Of a DNA stretch of 64,000 nucleotides, positions 1-11,800 are shown one piece after another (position 1 is the first letter of the stretch; the number at the start of each line of letters is the position of its first letter). The notes beneath the pieces are model-generated. The model ran no database searches. It was not told the origin of the DNA and saw only the letters and a program-made list of their open reading frames with translations. Origin of the DNA: Balanoglossus misakiensis (Eukaryota; Hemichordata); the NCBI GenBank assembly GCA_040954595.2, contig CM082581.2, forward strand, positions 10,106,001-10,170,000, read 5' to 3'. Both the position numbers and the translations under genes were made by a program.

Positions 1-158
1 GGCCACTGAGGGCGCTAGCAAAAACCCTCCCCTCCCCACTGACCCTCCCCATCCCCCACGGCAAAATATTTGGCCACTGAGGGCGCTACCAAACTCCATG
101 TCAAGACAGGATGCGTTGACTTTAGCTGTGCCCATACAACACACATATAGGTAACTAC
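1..158. repeat. 17-bp direct repeat in a NANS intron
   Basis: This is NANS intron sequence. The 17-mer GGCCACTGAGGGCGCTA occurs at 1-17 and again at 72-88. Between the copies the sequence is C-rich and low in complexity. The motif resembles a CTCF core (GAGGGCGC), but the flank fits poorly. Confidence 0.6.
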
Positions 159-1618
159 CTTCATGATGTTAAGGTGAACATCTTCGGGTTCAAGAGGATA
201 AGCACTGGTGCACTGAAGAAAACAAAACTTCTCATTGACTGGTTTGACCGTCTTGTACACCTCTCTCATGGTTTCCATGGTTTGCATCCCCGACGATATG
301 ATCATCGGACGTCCTTTCCCAGCTGCATGCTTCAAGTACGGTAGGTTATTTGTGTCACCGGAACCAACTTTGAGGAAGGCAAGGCCAAGCTCATCAAGGA
401 AGTCCACTGCTTTCTGTTGTGAATGTGGAAATAACAGTACATTATTTCATAAGCTACAACAATGCACTGGTGATTTTGATGTAGGACAACTGAAATGACT
501 TGAGCACTTACAATTTCCCTAGTCTTCACTTTCTAAGTTTCAGGACAAAATTTCCATGGTTCACAGCCTTGACATTTTATGTTGCCATGATCATAATATA
601 CCACATGGGAAAGCATCTATAAAACTTTAAAGAGTGCAGAGCGACTGTGATTACCACTGTAAACTGACACTAACAACTTCAGTGAACTGTGTGCGTGTAA
701 CTCCACGTGTACAAACTAGGCCTGCTTGATCTATGAATAGATGATGAAATCAATGAGAAGATTTAGGAGGGTCTGTGTCAGCATGTTAACCTTCAGACAC
801 TACATAAACCAGTCATACACTGCTATGCATCAATGGCCTGCAACCTGATGACCTATGACCTCTGACATTTTCACTTAGCTTTGACAGCTTATTTCATTCA
901 TGATGTTACTGATATATTGTTTTATGAAAATGTCAAATACTGTACAAAATTTACCATGGAAACACATCACATGGTCACTGATAATACGTGTACTTACCTC
1001 ATCCATTCCTGATGCACCCATCAAAATCCCAAGAGACTCTGCATAGGCCTTCAGTTCCCGATATTGTTCGTGACTAAACTCTAAGTGCTTCTTATGCTCA
1101 CCATAAGTTGGACCCCAAGAATGCGGGGAGTTGTAGGTCCTTGCCAGAGCAGCCTTGTTAAATTTGAATTCTAGTTCACTCTTCTGGAATTTGGCACAGT
1201 CAGCTCCACAATCCTAAGATGAAAACAATTCATAAAAGGCTGAAAATTATTAATATTTTAATGGCCAGCAAATTTAGCAGTTTTAGGTTTAGGGTTGAAA
1301 CAAGTATCTGCATTATTTACCTCGAATGATTTCAGGCACTGTAATAGGACCTCGAGGCTCTTTTATGTTTACACTGAGAAAGTGACACGTGGACGCCCCA
1401 GTTGTGTACTATTTAAAGTTTACACACATCACATACCACACACACGTCCGCTAATCCTACAAGAACAACCTGGTTGCCATGCTTACCTTTGCGACTTTAA
1501 TCATCTGTTTGGCAATGTTGATGTCGCCCTGGTGGTTCTGACCGATTTCAGCGATGAAAAAGCAAGGGTTGTTGCCGCCGATCATACGACCAGGCGCAAT
1601 CTCGAACTCGAGCGGCAT
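159..1618 (-). CDS. NANS: N-acetylneuraminate (sialic acid) synthase, 5' part of gene
   Basis: Cytosolic enzyme that condenses N-acetylmannosamine 6-phosphate with phosphoenolpyruvate to make sialic acid 9-phosphate. Three coding exons are visible on the minus strand: 1487-1618, 998-1213 and 159-413, all with GT-AG borders. The protein starts MPLEFEIAPGRMIGG and carries the family signature AEIGQNHQGD in exon 1. Exon 2 ends in ASGMDE. Exon 3 has KVGSGDTNNLPYL, GRPMIISSGMQ and FCFLQCTSAYPLEPEDV, which track the NeuB-type TIM barrel of animal NANS almost residue for residue. The rest of the barrel and the C-terminal SAF (antifreeze-like) domain lie beyond position 1. The segment before ASGMDE reads GILMG where the human protein has a more aromatic stretch. 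It is divergent from FNTA, with 398 bp between start codons. The start is fixed by the match to the human N terminus. Confidence 0.95.
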
Positions 1619-2016
1619 TTTCGAAGGAAGGGCGTACAGCTACTATAACAGGGGTAGACAACCGGACAAGTTTGTCTGCTGCTACAGACTGACTGCTGCT
1701 ATGTGATGTGTGACATGTGAATGAAAGCGCCCTCGGCGGTCACCCAAGAAATACATATGACCTCCCAGGCTTGTAGAAATAAAAGGTAGGGATATTCGCC
1801 TGAGCTCATTCCATGCACCAAATTTTGTATAAAATGTCTTCATCTATCAATTTCGCTTCTGGGAAATGTTGAAATTTTCGGCCTAAGAAATGTTCACAGA
1901 TATTTTTTTCCAATATGTGATAACATTAATTTTGAGACAAGCTTCTTTTTTCCAAGAAGCCTAGGGGTTCATTTTGGAGGTCACCGAGGGCGATTTCAGC
2001 GTGACCTCATCTCAAC
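1619..2016. promoter_or_regulatory. Divergent NANS/FNTA promoter region
   Basis: 398 bp separate the NANS start codon (minus strand) from the FNTA start codon (plus strand). Both 5' UTRs and both core promoters must lie here or be shared, unless non-coding first exons exist elsewhere. I see no clear TATA box, as is usual for housekeeping bidirectional promoters. Two GAGGGCG-type motifs occur, near 1722-1731 (minus orientation) and 1985-1991. The promoter role is inferred from gene arrangement only. Confidence 0.6.
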
Positions 2017-3917
2017 ATGGCTGATACCGATACTAGGAAGATCAGCGAAAGCCACGAAGCTAATGAGTTTCTCAGCGATGTACCTCTGAAATATTGTGAA
2101 CGTGAAGAATGGAAGGACGTCGAGCCTGTACCACAGGACGATGGCCCCACCCCAGTGGTAAAGATCGCATATTCCGAACGATGTAAGACCTCATTCTTTA
2201 TCTACGATTTTCAATGAGTGGAAATATCACAGTCATGCATGTACATGATGATGATCCATTTGAATTTCTTCCAGTTCGTGATGTCTATGACTATTTCCGT
2301 GCAGTGTTGAGGAGTGACGAACATAGCGAGAGAGCATTCCTTTTAACAACAGATGCAGGAGAACTCAACCCTGCAAACTACACTGTATGGTAAGTTGAGT
2401 TCTGGTGATCGCCCAAGCAACTGTGCAGTGTCCTCTAAACTGTCACACACCCACCTGACCTCATAGTACTCGAGAATGGTAGGGGCTGTTCAACAATATT
2501 CATTATTCTTAATAATGTACCGGTACAATACTGTATCAAAAATACAATTTTGTATCAAAATTCATTGGGAGAACACGCATCCACTACATCAGTGTATTAA
2601 AAGTTAGGACCGTCATTCATTGTTGTAATCGTTTTTCACTTCAGGCATTTCAGGCGAATCCTTTTGAAATCCCTAAAAAAAGACCTGAAAGAAGAACTTG
2701 AATATGTCAGTGATGTTATACGAGATCACCAGAAGAATTACCAAGTATGGTGAGTATATGACGGAAAGAAACTAGATTAATCTGTAGGACAAAACATCAT
2801 ATAATACATGAGCGATGCAATTGACTTAAAATTAAGTTTGCTACTATAATTACATTAAAATTGTTTCAGTATTCAAAGTCGAACATTTTGACCCACAGGC
2901 ATCATCGAAAAGTCGTCGTCGATTGGCTGAGAGATCCCTCAGATGAGTTAGCCTTCACCAAGAGCATTCTGGATGAAGATGCCAAGAACTACCACGCCTG
3001 GTCTCATCGGCAGTGGGTTCTCAGAGAGTTTCAGCTTTGGACAGATGAACTTGAATTTGTTGACATGCTGCTGGCGAAGGACCTTAGAAACAACTCGGCG
3101 TGGAATCAGAGATTTTTTGTGGTCAGCAACACTTCGAAGTTTACAGAGGATGTTCTGGAAAGGGAAGTCAGGTAGGTGCAAGAGAAATGAGTTCCTTAGT
3201 CATATTGTAATCCTGATTGTGGATGTAACTTTGTCTCTCACATGATAAGAATGATGATATGAATAAATGTCTCTTGCCTCAGGTACACACAAAATCTAAT
3301 TCAAAAGGCACCAAACAACGAAAGTGCATGGAATTATCTCAGGGGGTAAGTATAGTGTAATGTTTCTGATAAAGTTTTAGCCTGGTACTATACTTACGAA
3401 ATGGACAAATACTTGACAAGCATGTGTGTGTCTCAGTCTTTCCTCCTTGTACTGTTAACTACTGTGGATTATCTAAGTCCTAAACCCAATTTTGTAGGAT
3501 CTTATCGGAGAAAGAACTGCACAACTATCCGGGAATTATGGACTTCTGCATGAAACTCTATGATGGCAACATCCGGTCGTGTTATCTACTCGGTTTCATG
3601 ATTGACATCTATGAAGAAATATTAGAAGGTGGAACCGATCAACGAGAGGAAATTTTAGGAAAAGCCACAGAGGTAAGATTGAAAAGTCATAGTGTTGTGA
3701 CAGAGTGTACAGAATTTCAAACTACTGGTACCATACGGTTCATGTTGCACGCTAGATTCAGATTTATTTTTGAGAATTTTTCAATCTTATCGTTATACTT
3801 CTTATTTTCTTTCAGTTATGTAATCAGCTGTCCCAGAAGTTGGATGTAATACGCAAAGAATACTGGTCTTACATAGCACGCTCCTTGGCATTAAAATTTG
3901 GTGTTCAAACCAAGTAA
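2017..3917 (+). CDS. FNTA: Protein farnesyltransferase/geranylgeranyltransferase type-1 subunit alpha
   Basis: Shared alpha subunit of the two CaaX prenyltransferases, which attach farnesyl or geranylgeranyl to C-terminal cysteines of Ras and Rho family proteins. It pairs with FNTB or PGGT1B in the cytosol. Seven exons: 2017-2182, 2275-2389, 2645-2749, 2899-3171, 3283-3345, 3498-3672 and 3816-3917. Together they give 999 nt, 332 aa plus stop, against about 379 in human; the human protein has a longer proline-rich N terminus. Five PFTA repeats are visible, each with the invariant tryptophan: NYTVWHFRR (W~94), NYQVWHHRK (~129), NYHAWSHRQ (~163), NNSAWNQRF (~197) and NESAWNYLR (~231). The protein ends FGVQTK. 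A candidate AATAAA lies at 4262-4267. It is head-to-head with NANS. Confidence 0.96.
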
Positions 3918-4261
3918 CTAGTTTAAAACAACCCATTCTTGAAGTCTCTTAAATGTTGTTCTGCATATATGTGTGTAGGCCAGTCAGACTGGTAAGCAAA
4001 TTGAACATGAAGCCTGTCAGGCATGCAAATGAGCAGACTTGTGGCAGTTAAAGAAGAGCCATTCTGATTGGTTGATTTAACAATTTTGCCTGTCAGTACT
4101 TTTTATTGCTGTTCTATTTATATACATGTAATGTTGCTCACAGTGAAGTCTAGCAAATCTAATTGCAATTTCAGCCTGTAGAAATTTGTCTTGTAAAGAT
4201 GACCAAACTGGCCACGCTAGTCTTCTTTTACTGCTACAAGTCGTGTTGGTAGAATTGAACA

Positions 4262-4267
4262 AATAAA
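4262..4267 (+). terminator. Candidate FNTA poly(A) signal
   Basis: Canonical AATAAA, 345 bp after the FNTA stop codon. Confidence 0.5.
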
Positions 4268-5541
4268 CCACTTCTTTAGCCAGTTAGATGCCCGAGACCA
4301 GCTCTGCTGCGACTTTGAAAGACTAGATTACGTTTGCAGAACCACCCTTTCGTCCGTCAGTTTGTATTTTTGTATGAAAAGTTTTCATTTTGTCAGCTCG
4401 TTGTCAATCAGTTTGTTTTGGTCAAAATCAGCTGTATACATCATTTCCTCTTATTTACAATACAGTCATGAAAGTTTGCAGCAAAATCATGTTATCTTTA
4501 CATGAATGAAGTCAAGCTGGAGATATGACACCACTAAAGACAAGGAATTAAATGCATCTGTTATTGTTTAAAACCCTATTTTTTGTGTAGAAGTCTGCGA
4601 TATCAGTAACATTGCAAAGAGATTGTTCTCAGGTCAGCTGAAACGCTGTAGTATGTTTCCAAGTTTTTGAGCAACGAAAAATGGAGACTGTTCACTATCA
4701 ATGCAGGTAATGGTCTTTTATTGATTAAACGCCAATGTAAGCTAACCCGTACATTCACTTCTGTGTCTACTTCATTGGCATGTGTATACAAGGTGCCTAC
4801 TAAACACAAATGGACCTCTGGTAAGGGTGTGATATTCTCCTGCATTTTTTGATTGCAACAGAACTTTATTTAACACCTGATTGTACCTTTTTAGCCATAA
4901 CAAAACTCTATGAACCTTCTATTCCTATCGATATAAAAATGTTCACTAAACATAATTAAATCTTCGGACTATAACAACTTTCTAATTCACTCTGAAACTC
5001 ACCTACACAGCTAATCCTGTGACACCACAGCTAGTTTCTAATTTTTAGAAAAATGTATAAAAAAGTACTTCTTGATAGACATAACTTGGTATGGACTGAG
5101 CAAAATATCAAATAATATGCGAGCAAATGAAAAAGATGGTGGTAGTTCACAATAAATAAAATATTACAAGTCTAGGAAAGTAAATCGGACTGGAATGTAA
5201 AAACTGGCTATCAGACTATAAAATTGTACCCGGTATTAATCATTGAATAGTATCAATGAAAATTTTGTTTTGTATTCGGCTACTGATGGTTAAAAATTTT
5301 TAAGTAGTTTTCTCGTACAACATGATCAAATACTTAAAAGCAACAGAGGACCTTTTTGTAGTACTGAAGGCAAAACCAGCTGTATTTTTTGGATGATTTT
5401 TTTTCTGAGTATTCTAGACCTAGACATCTTCTCTAAACTGTCTATGTGAACACCGCTAATACAAAATCCAATGTTACATCCACAACCTCCAACTGTTGAA
5501 TTTGGAAATAGAAATGTTCATGAAGATGAAGGTATGGCACG

Positions 5542-5547
5542 TTTATT
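5542..5547 (-). terminator. Candidate poly(A) signal of the large minus-strand gene
   Basis: Canonical AATAAA on the minus strand (TTTATT as written), about 290 bp downstream of the stop at 5834-5836. Confidence 0.45.
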
Positions 5548-5833
5548 TTTATCGCCATAAACATTTCTACAATCACACGACATGATTGACACATTTGTGA
5601 TTCACAATTAGCCATACTGGTTCTTCATACCCAGGCTGACCATTCAAGCCTTGTTGCATGATTATGACTGGATTCACCGTCAACACATCCATACACATAC
5701 AAACAACAACATTCACCAGTAAACCTCAAATGAACGCACGCACACACCTATCTGGGTTCTCGAAACCAAAAAACAAAAAACGACGTCCGCACTGACTTCA
5801 GAGTTACGACTTCCTTCGTAGATGTTACTGAAG

Positions 5834-8800
5834 CTAGTGTGGACGGAACGGCGGGGGCCTCTTCAGAGGGAATACCTGTTGAACGTATTGATCAACCAGC
5901 TGTTCAGCGAGCCTCGTCACAGCTTCTGTGTACTGCATCTGGCCTGAGGAGTGATTGAACTGTTCTTCCATGAATCTGTGGTGAAGGTCTGCTGCCACAC
6001 GTTGCCAACCAGGCTGAAAAAAAAAATTAGGGATCAGATTAGGATTGGTTGGGAAAAGTTAAAACAATTAACAGAAGCAACTGCGTAAGAAATGTATACA
6101 CATGATCAGACAACCGCACGAGCAAGTATCTTAGTTGCGAATGTTCAGGTAAATAACAGAAAGACAGAACTGCCTACCTCAGGTACACGACCCTCACGGA
6201 CATACTCCGCCAGCTTCCCAAACATGTCCCTCCTTGTATTGTCCCTGAAAACAACTATACTGAGACGCATACCATTAGAAATGGAAAGATCAGAAACACC
6301 TGGATTGTTAAAAGGTGGTGGTGGTCTAGCAGGCAGGCTGGGCCTTGGTCTACTGTTCGACCAGGCACTGAAAGGAGGCACCCTGCCTCTCGGACCGCAC
6401 ATCCTCGGCCCCATTATCCTTGGATGACCCGGCGGTCGTGCTGGAAGTAGCGACATAGGGCGCAGCTGGTAGCCCCATCCTTGAGTTTGACTCTGACCAG
6501 CGTTTGCGTCTTGCCACTCCCTGTGTACCGGTACACCAAGTGTGTTAGTAGGGGCCATTCCGCTGTACCTGGGTGGCGCATTTGGCATCAGCGAGATCCT
6601 GCCGCGGATGTCGTACATCTGGCCATCTTTGGGTTCGCCACTCTGACCGATCTCCACGTTGTTCATCCCGTGGTTGTAGTCGTGTACGAGCTTCAACTCT
6701 GTTTGTCTAGCCTCGTTTGTGATCAGCTCACTGGTGCTGTACTGACGACCACCGGTTGCCAGTCCGGTCTTCTCGCCCGCCTGGAAGTTATTACTCGGAA
6801 CTTGGCCACACATGGGATTACTGGACTGCTCCCAAGGCTGGCAGTTTGCTGTACGTGGATCCTCCTGGTATGCCACGACAAACTCTGGCGGCTTCTGCAC
6901 GGCTTGAAATTTGAAATCGGACTCGTCAGACCGATCAGACTCGTCTTCATCACGCTTAATGTAGGGCAGCTCACACAGGCCAGGAACGTTTGCTCTCATC
7001 CAATTGTCGATGGACTCTCTTGTGGCGAAGAGACAAGGGTCTCCGGGACAGGCCCTCGGTCGCAAACTAAGAGCCGGCTTCAGATCGTAGTACATCACGT
7101 TGAAAATCTTCTGCTTTTCTTCTTGGATTCCCTGACTGCCGGCTGAGATCTCTTGCATTTCCCCTTGATCGGTCAGACGGCACAGATTGATGGAGACGTC
7201 GTAGTTGACTGGCTGGGAGGTGGTGTACAGCAGGAACTGGCCGAGATCTTTCAGGTACTCCTCAATGGTGAACTTGAGCTCGATCTTGGTGAAGGACACG
7301 ACCAGCATGACCTTGTACGGATCTTCGTGCAGCTGCTGTTTGGGATAGATGCCTTCAAGGCATGCTTCGATGAAGAGCTGGCGGGCGGGTAGAAGACGTC
7401 CTGAGTCGTACACTCCCAAGATCAAGGAACTTAGTGTCTCTCTTCTCACTGCCACCTTGTTGGATTTCATGTGCTTGTGGACCTTCAGTGCAATATCCAA
7501 CTGTTCAGTCTCAACAGAAGTGTTCACCAGATCATTTAAGAGACTACTGTAAGTGTTTGCGTCCACGTAATCTGAAATAAAATGAGACAAGACCGTCCTT
7601 AAGCCAAAATGACAGAAATTGGCAGCATTGTCATATATTAAAACAAAGTCCATGTGCTAATGTATCTAATGCCTTACAACAGCAAAGATGACTGAAAACT
7701 GCCAGAACGTATTTGGAAAGCAAGAGTAAGTTCCAGGGGTTGGTTTGCTCCATTAGTCAACAGGGGTGACAGCTGGTGTACTCAGCTGTCAAAGCATTGA
7801 ACTGTACCTTTGTTTACAGATGCAAGATGCTGTATCACGTTCCAAGAACTCAACAGGTCTTTCTTCTTCATGAGAGCCCTGGCAAGGTCATGAAAAACCT
7901 CAAAATACAGCAACCTCTCATTGTGGTCATCTGTATCGGGCCCTTTCCATGCAGCAGCTGAGAAATAGAAATCACAACTGGGAGTTTAATATGAAACAAT
8001 GTAATCCAATGAAAATCCTTGAAAAGTTGAAGATAATCTTTAAAGGAATTTTTTCATCAGTGGTTGTCATCGTCTGTTGGCATTCCAGCTCATGATACAT
8101 TCTGGGTAACAGTATGAAAATTACACGCGAAGCCCCATCCTGATGATGAACAACAGCGCCCAGTGGCCATCCTACCTTGGATGAGTTCCAAAGCACTATC
8201 TGCCAAGTCGAGACACAAACAGACCCTCATGCTCTTCAACAGGACCATGCAGATCGGCTGGGTGGCTTCCTCCTCCTTGTTCAGAGTAAACGTCATGTAA
8301 TAGATGTTGTTTTTGTGCAACGAAAACAGCACTTTGTGTCCTTGCGTCCACAGTTCCTTCTCATGGCACATGTCCAGAACACCTACGGCTAGATAGGCCA
8401 GGACATCCTTATCTACCTTGTCAAATTCACCTGCAGATTGGAAATGGGGCACAACTAATTTTTTAGTATTAACAAATGAGCAAAACTTACAGTTTTTGAA
8501 ATGTGGAAGCCCAATAGCATTGATACTTGGGTCTATGTTTTGACCCAAGTTGATGGTAACAGCTAGGGCCAAGCTGAGCTAATTCTCACAGAAATGTGAA
8601 AACTACTGCATACATTGCAACTTGTTGTAAGCAAATATTATATGCAACTATAACAGTGACCAGATCACAAAATGTGTGCAGATGGGCATTTACAAGTTGT
8701 TAATCCATTAGGCTTGTACTGCTAGAAGTGCTATTACCTGTTGTTACGAACGCCTTAGCTGCCTCAGTGAAGTCGTCAAAAGCAACTCCAGCCACATCTG

Positions 8801-11800
8801 GGGAGGCTACCAATACTTTCAACATTGTGTTCTTCACATCTAAGTCTATAAGTTCAGGACATCGAGACCTCATTTCAAAGTATGCTGCTGCCAGATCTTT
8901 CCAATTGATGATGGCCTGTACAAAAGTGTTATCCCTTTCATCATTATTTGATAATAGATTACAATGCAAAGGTTTCCTTCATTTTTTAAGTAACGGATTT
9001 TACACAATAATTGACAACGAAAGAGCTCAAAATTGCAACAGTTTTGTGAAATGTAACTTTCTTACCTCCATCACTTTAATGTAGTGCTCTTTGCCTAATG
9101 CAGGTTCAGGATTTTCAGCCTGGGTTTGATCATTCCCATCCTGGCTGGTCTCCTGCTTGACACCATTGCTACTGTTGCTATGGCGTCTGATGATTCTCAC
9201 GATCCTTTTGGGCTTTGACTCAACATCATCTGGCGAGTTCTCTGGGACATCTGGTGATGTAACTGGCACTGCAACCACTTGATCCTGCTTGTCACAGCCC
9301 AACGCTTCCGCTGGTGGTTTCTTGCTATCATACCCTGAAAGAATAGGACTACAGAAAAACTCGGGACTCTGGTTGGCCCTGGATTTGTCATCCGTGTTCT
9401 GGATGGGTTCAATTTTTGGTGTACTCATAAGGCAGTCATTTGCGTTCCTGTCTTGCCTCACACTAGGTTCTGGTACGGTCACTTTCCCATCAGTGGTCGG
9501 TTCTGCATCTTTTGGGTGAGGACTTCCAGGATTTTGTTCTGCGGTATTTTCTTGTCCAGCAATGTCCGGTCTGAAGCATTCTCTGCAAGACAGTTGCATT
9601 TGATCCCATAAATGAAGTCATAGCCGAATCTTTTAACCAAGCTCAAAAACAGACATCATAATAATTCACAACTGCCATCACTGAAGGAGTCAGATTTACC
9701 TCCAAATTGTCAAATTGCCAATAATCACACCCAGACCACTGGAATGCACTTACTTGTTCGGTCTTTTGTCTCTGGTAGGGTAGTGCTTGAAGTAGATACT
9801 CTTGGCAGCCGTGTAAGCCTCTATACTTCCGCCCCACAGCTTTAAGGCACGCAGAGCTTTCATGAAAGGTTCGTTGCCTGGCACACAACCATTCCTATCA
9901 CACTGCAGGAAAGCAAACATATTGTTCAGATGTCAACCATTTTGTGACAGGGTTACAACCTTTGAAAATGCACTTTCCGATGTCTATGCACCATCTGCAA
10001 GGATATGGTCATGAAGGACTACATCTAGAAGTCAATGCATCACACATATATACTCACAGCTTCAATGAGACTGCAAATAGCACCATAACTTCCCACTCTG
10101 GTGAGGTACTTGATCAGTTCAACCAGTGTATTATCGTTTGGCTGAACAAAAAAATAATCAAATGAAGATTATGGTTTATCTATGTATGCAGGTCTAATAA
10201 CAGTCACATCTCCATATAAACATTCTCACGAGTATTTTACTATGTTAATGCATTGGACAGGAAACATACAGTGTGACATATGAAATGCCACTTACATTTA
10301 TATCTGCTTCTACAACCTTCAACAACACTCCATGCAACTCCTCCCACATGTTTTCAGCAGCAAGCTTATCCATGATGTCATCAATGATGGCTACAACAGC
10401 TGGAGTTTTGGTAAAATTCACATGGGCAAGCATAGACTGCAAGTATAATAATGACCTGGCAAAAGAATCACAAGGAATTAAGTTTTGCTGTCGTACAGAT
10501 ATTCAATGGACAGTGATAGATATCACTGGCATTTCAATGAATATGTCTTGTATTCAAAAACCAAAAAGGTTCACTCAAATGGAAGAAAACTACGGGTTAG
10601 GGGACTTACCTTTTCACCATATTGAATCGGCACAACACTTTTAGAACCATCAAAACATGGTCAACAGAGGGAAGGCGAATCGTATGAAACACAGACACAG
10701 CAACCTAAACAGTAAGACGAAACACCAGTTAAACCTTGAAGTTCCGGCAATTTCTTGCACAATCATGACATGACAAGTACCACAAAAACTGAAAGAAAGT
10801 GATCGGTCTGACCACACACACACACACTATGCTAATTTCACTCGCAATGAGTTGTTGCAGAATTCAGTCTTTGCCTACCTCGGGGACTGCCTCATCTGGG
10901 CATAACTCGCAGCTTTGCAGGATCCTAGTCAGCAGAGAAACATCAGAGTTCAGATAAGTGTGGGTACTTGATAAGACAGTCCACGCATCACAAGGTTTGT
11001 TCTCATCCAAACAACTGTTCACACGCAGAGCTATGATGACTGGCAAGTTCTGTTATAAACAAAAGGAAACACTGTTAGGAATACAAGCTGCTCAGTACAT
11101 CAATAATGACTCTACAGAAGACAGTGAGTTTGGTTGTACCACTGACACATAACAGTGCCATCTAACTAGATTCTGTTGAGCCAGAATGCAGCTCAAATTA
11201 TAATGATTGCTTTTTCCATACAATAGAGGACCTATAAAAATACCTGCAGCAGATCTGAGGCAACTGGCATGTGCACTGCAGCACTGGAAGGCACCTTGCC
11301 GAATGCTGGACATGCGACTGTGGACAAGTTTGACGCCTTGACTGGTTGGAATTGCTGGAATGTCGGGGGTTGGTTCCCTCTGCGCAAACCGGCATGGTTT
11401 GACTGGAAACTGTGCCTTTGCAACGGAGGCCGTGCTTTCTGAAAGGACGGTCTCTGGTTTGGTCTTTCTAGTTTGCGGTCATCGGTTCTTGGCTTCTTGA
11501 ACCCTACACCCGACTCTTCTGTGTTGGTGGTCCCACGTGGACGTTTAAGTGAAGTGAACTCTGGTTCCATAGTGCTCTGCAGCTGCTGTTGGTTTTTCCC
11601 ACGATTTACATACACTCTAATGAAAGGGAATAACGCATTTGTTGTCATTTTTGTTATTTTCTTGTGAGCGAGTTTTCTCTTTCTTATTTTAAAACATCTG
11701 AAGCAGAAAATTAATATTTTACACATGTGTTGCAGTAGATTTATACTTACTTTGGTTTTGGTTCACAGAAACTTTTACTGAAACTCGACTCTTCAAGGAG

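Larger units (their letters stand above)
3918..5833. other. Convergent intergenic region, FNTA to the large minus-strand gene
   Basis: 1.9 kb holding the two 3' UTRs. AATAAA at 4262-4267 probably ends FNTA transcripts. TTTATT at 5542-5547 (AATAAA on the minus strand), about 290 bp past the stop of the minus-strand gene, probably ends that one. The interval is AT-rich, with no coding pattern on either strand. Confidence 0.5.

Noticed and set aside
6481-7146. 221-residue plus-strand frame
   Set aside because: Antisense shadow of the 6178-7571 exon of the large minus-strand gene, whose frame continues in phase across flanking introns.
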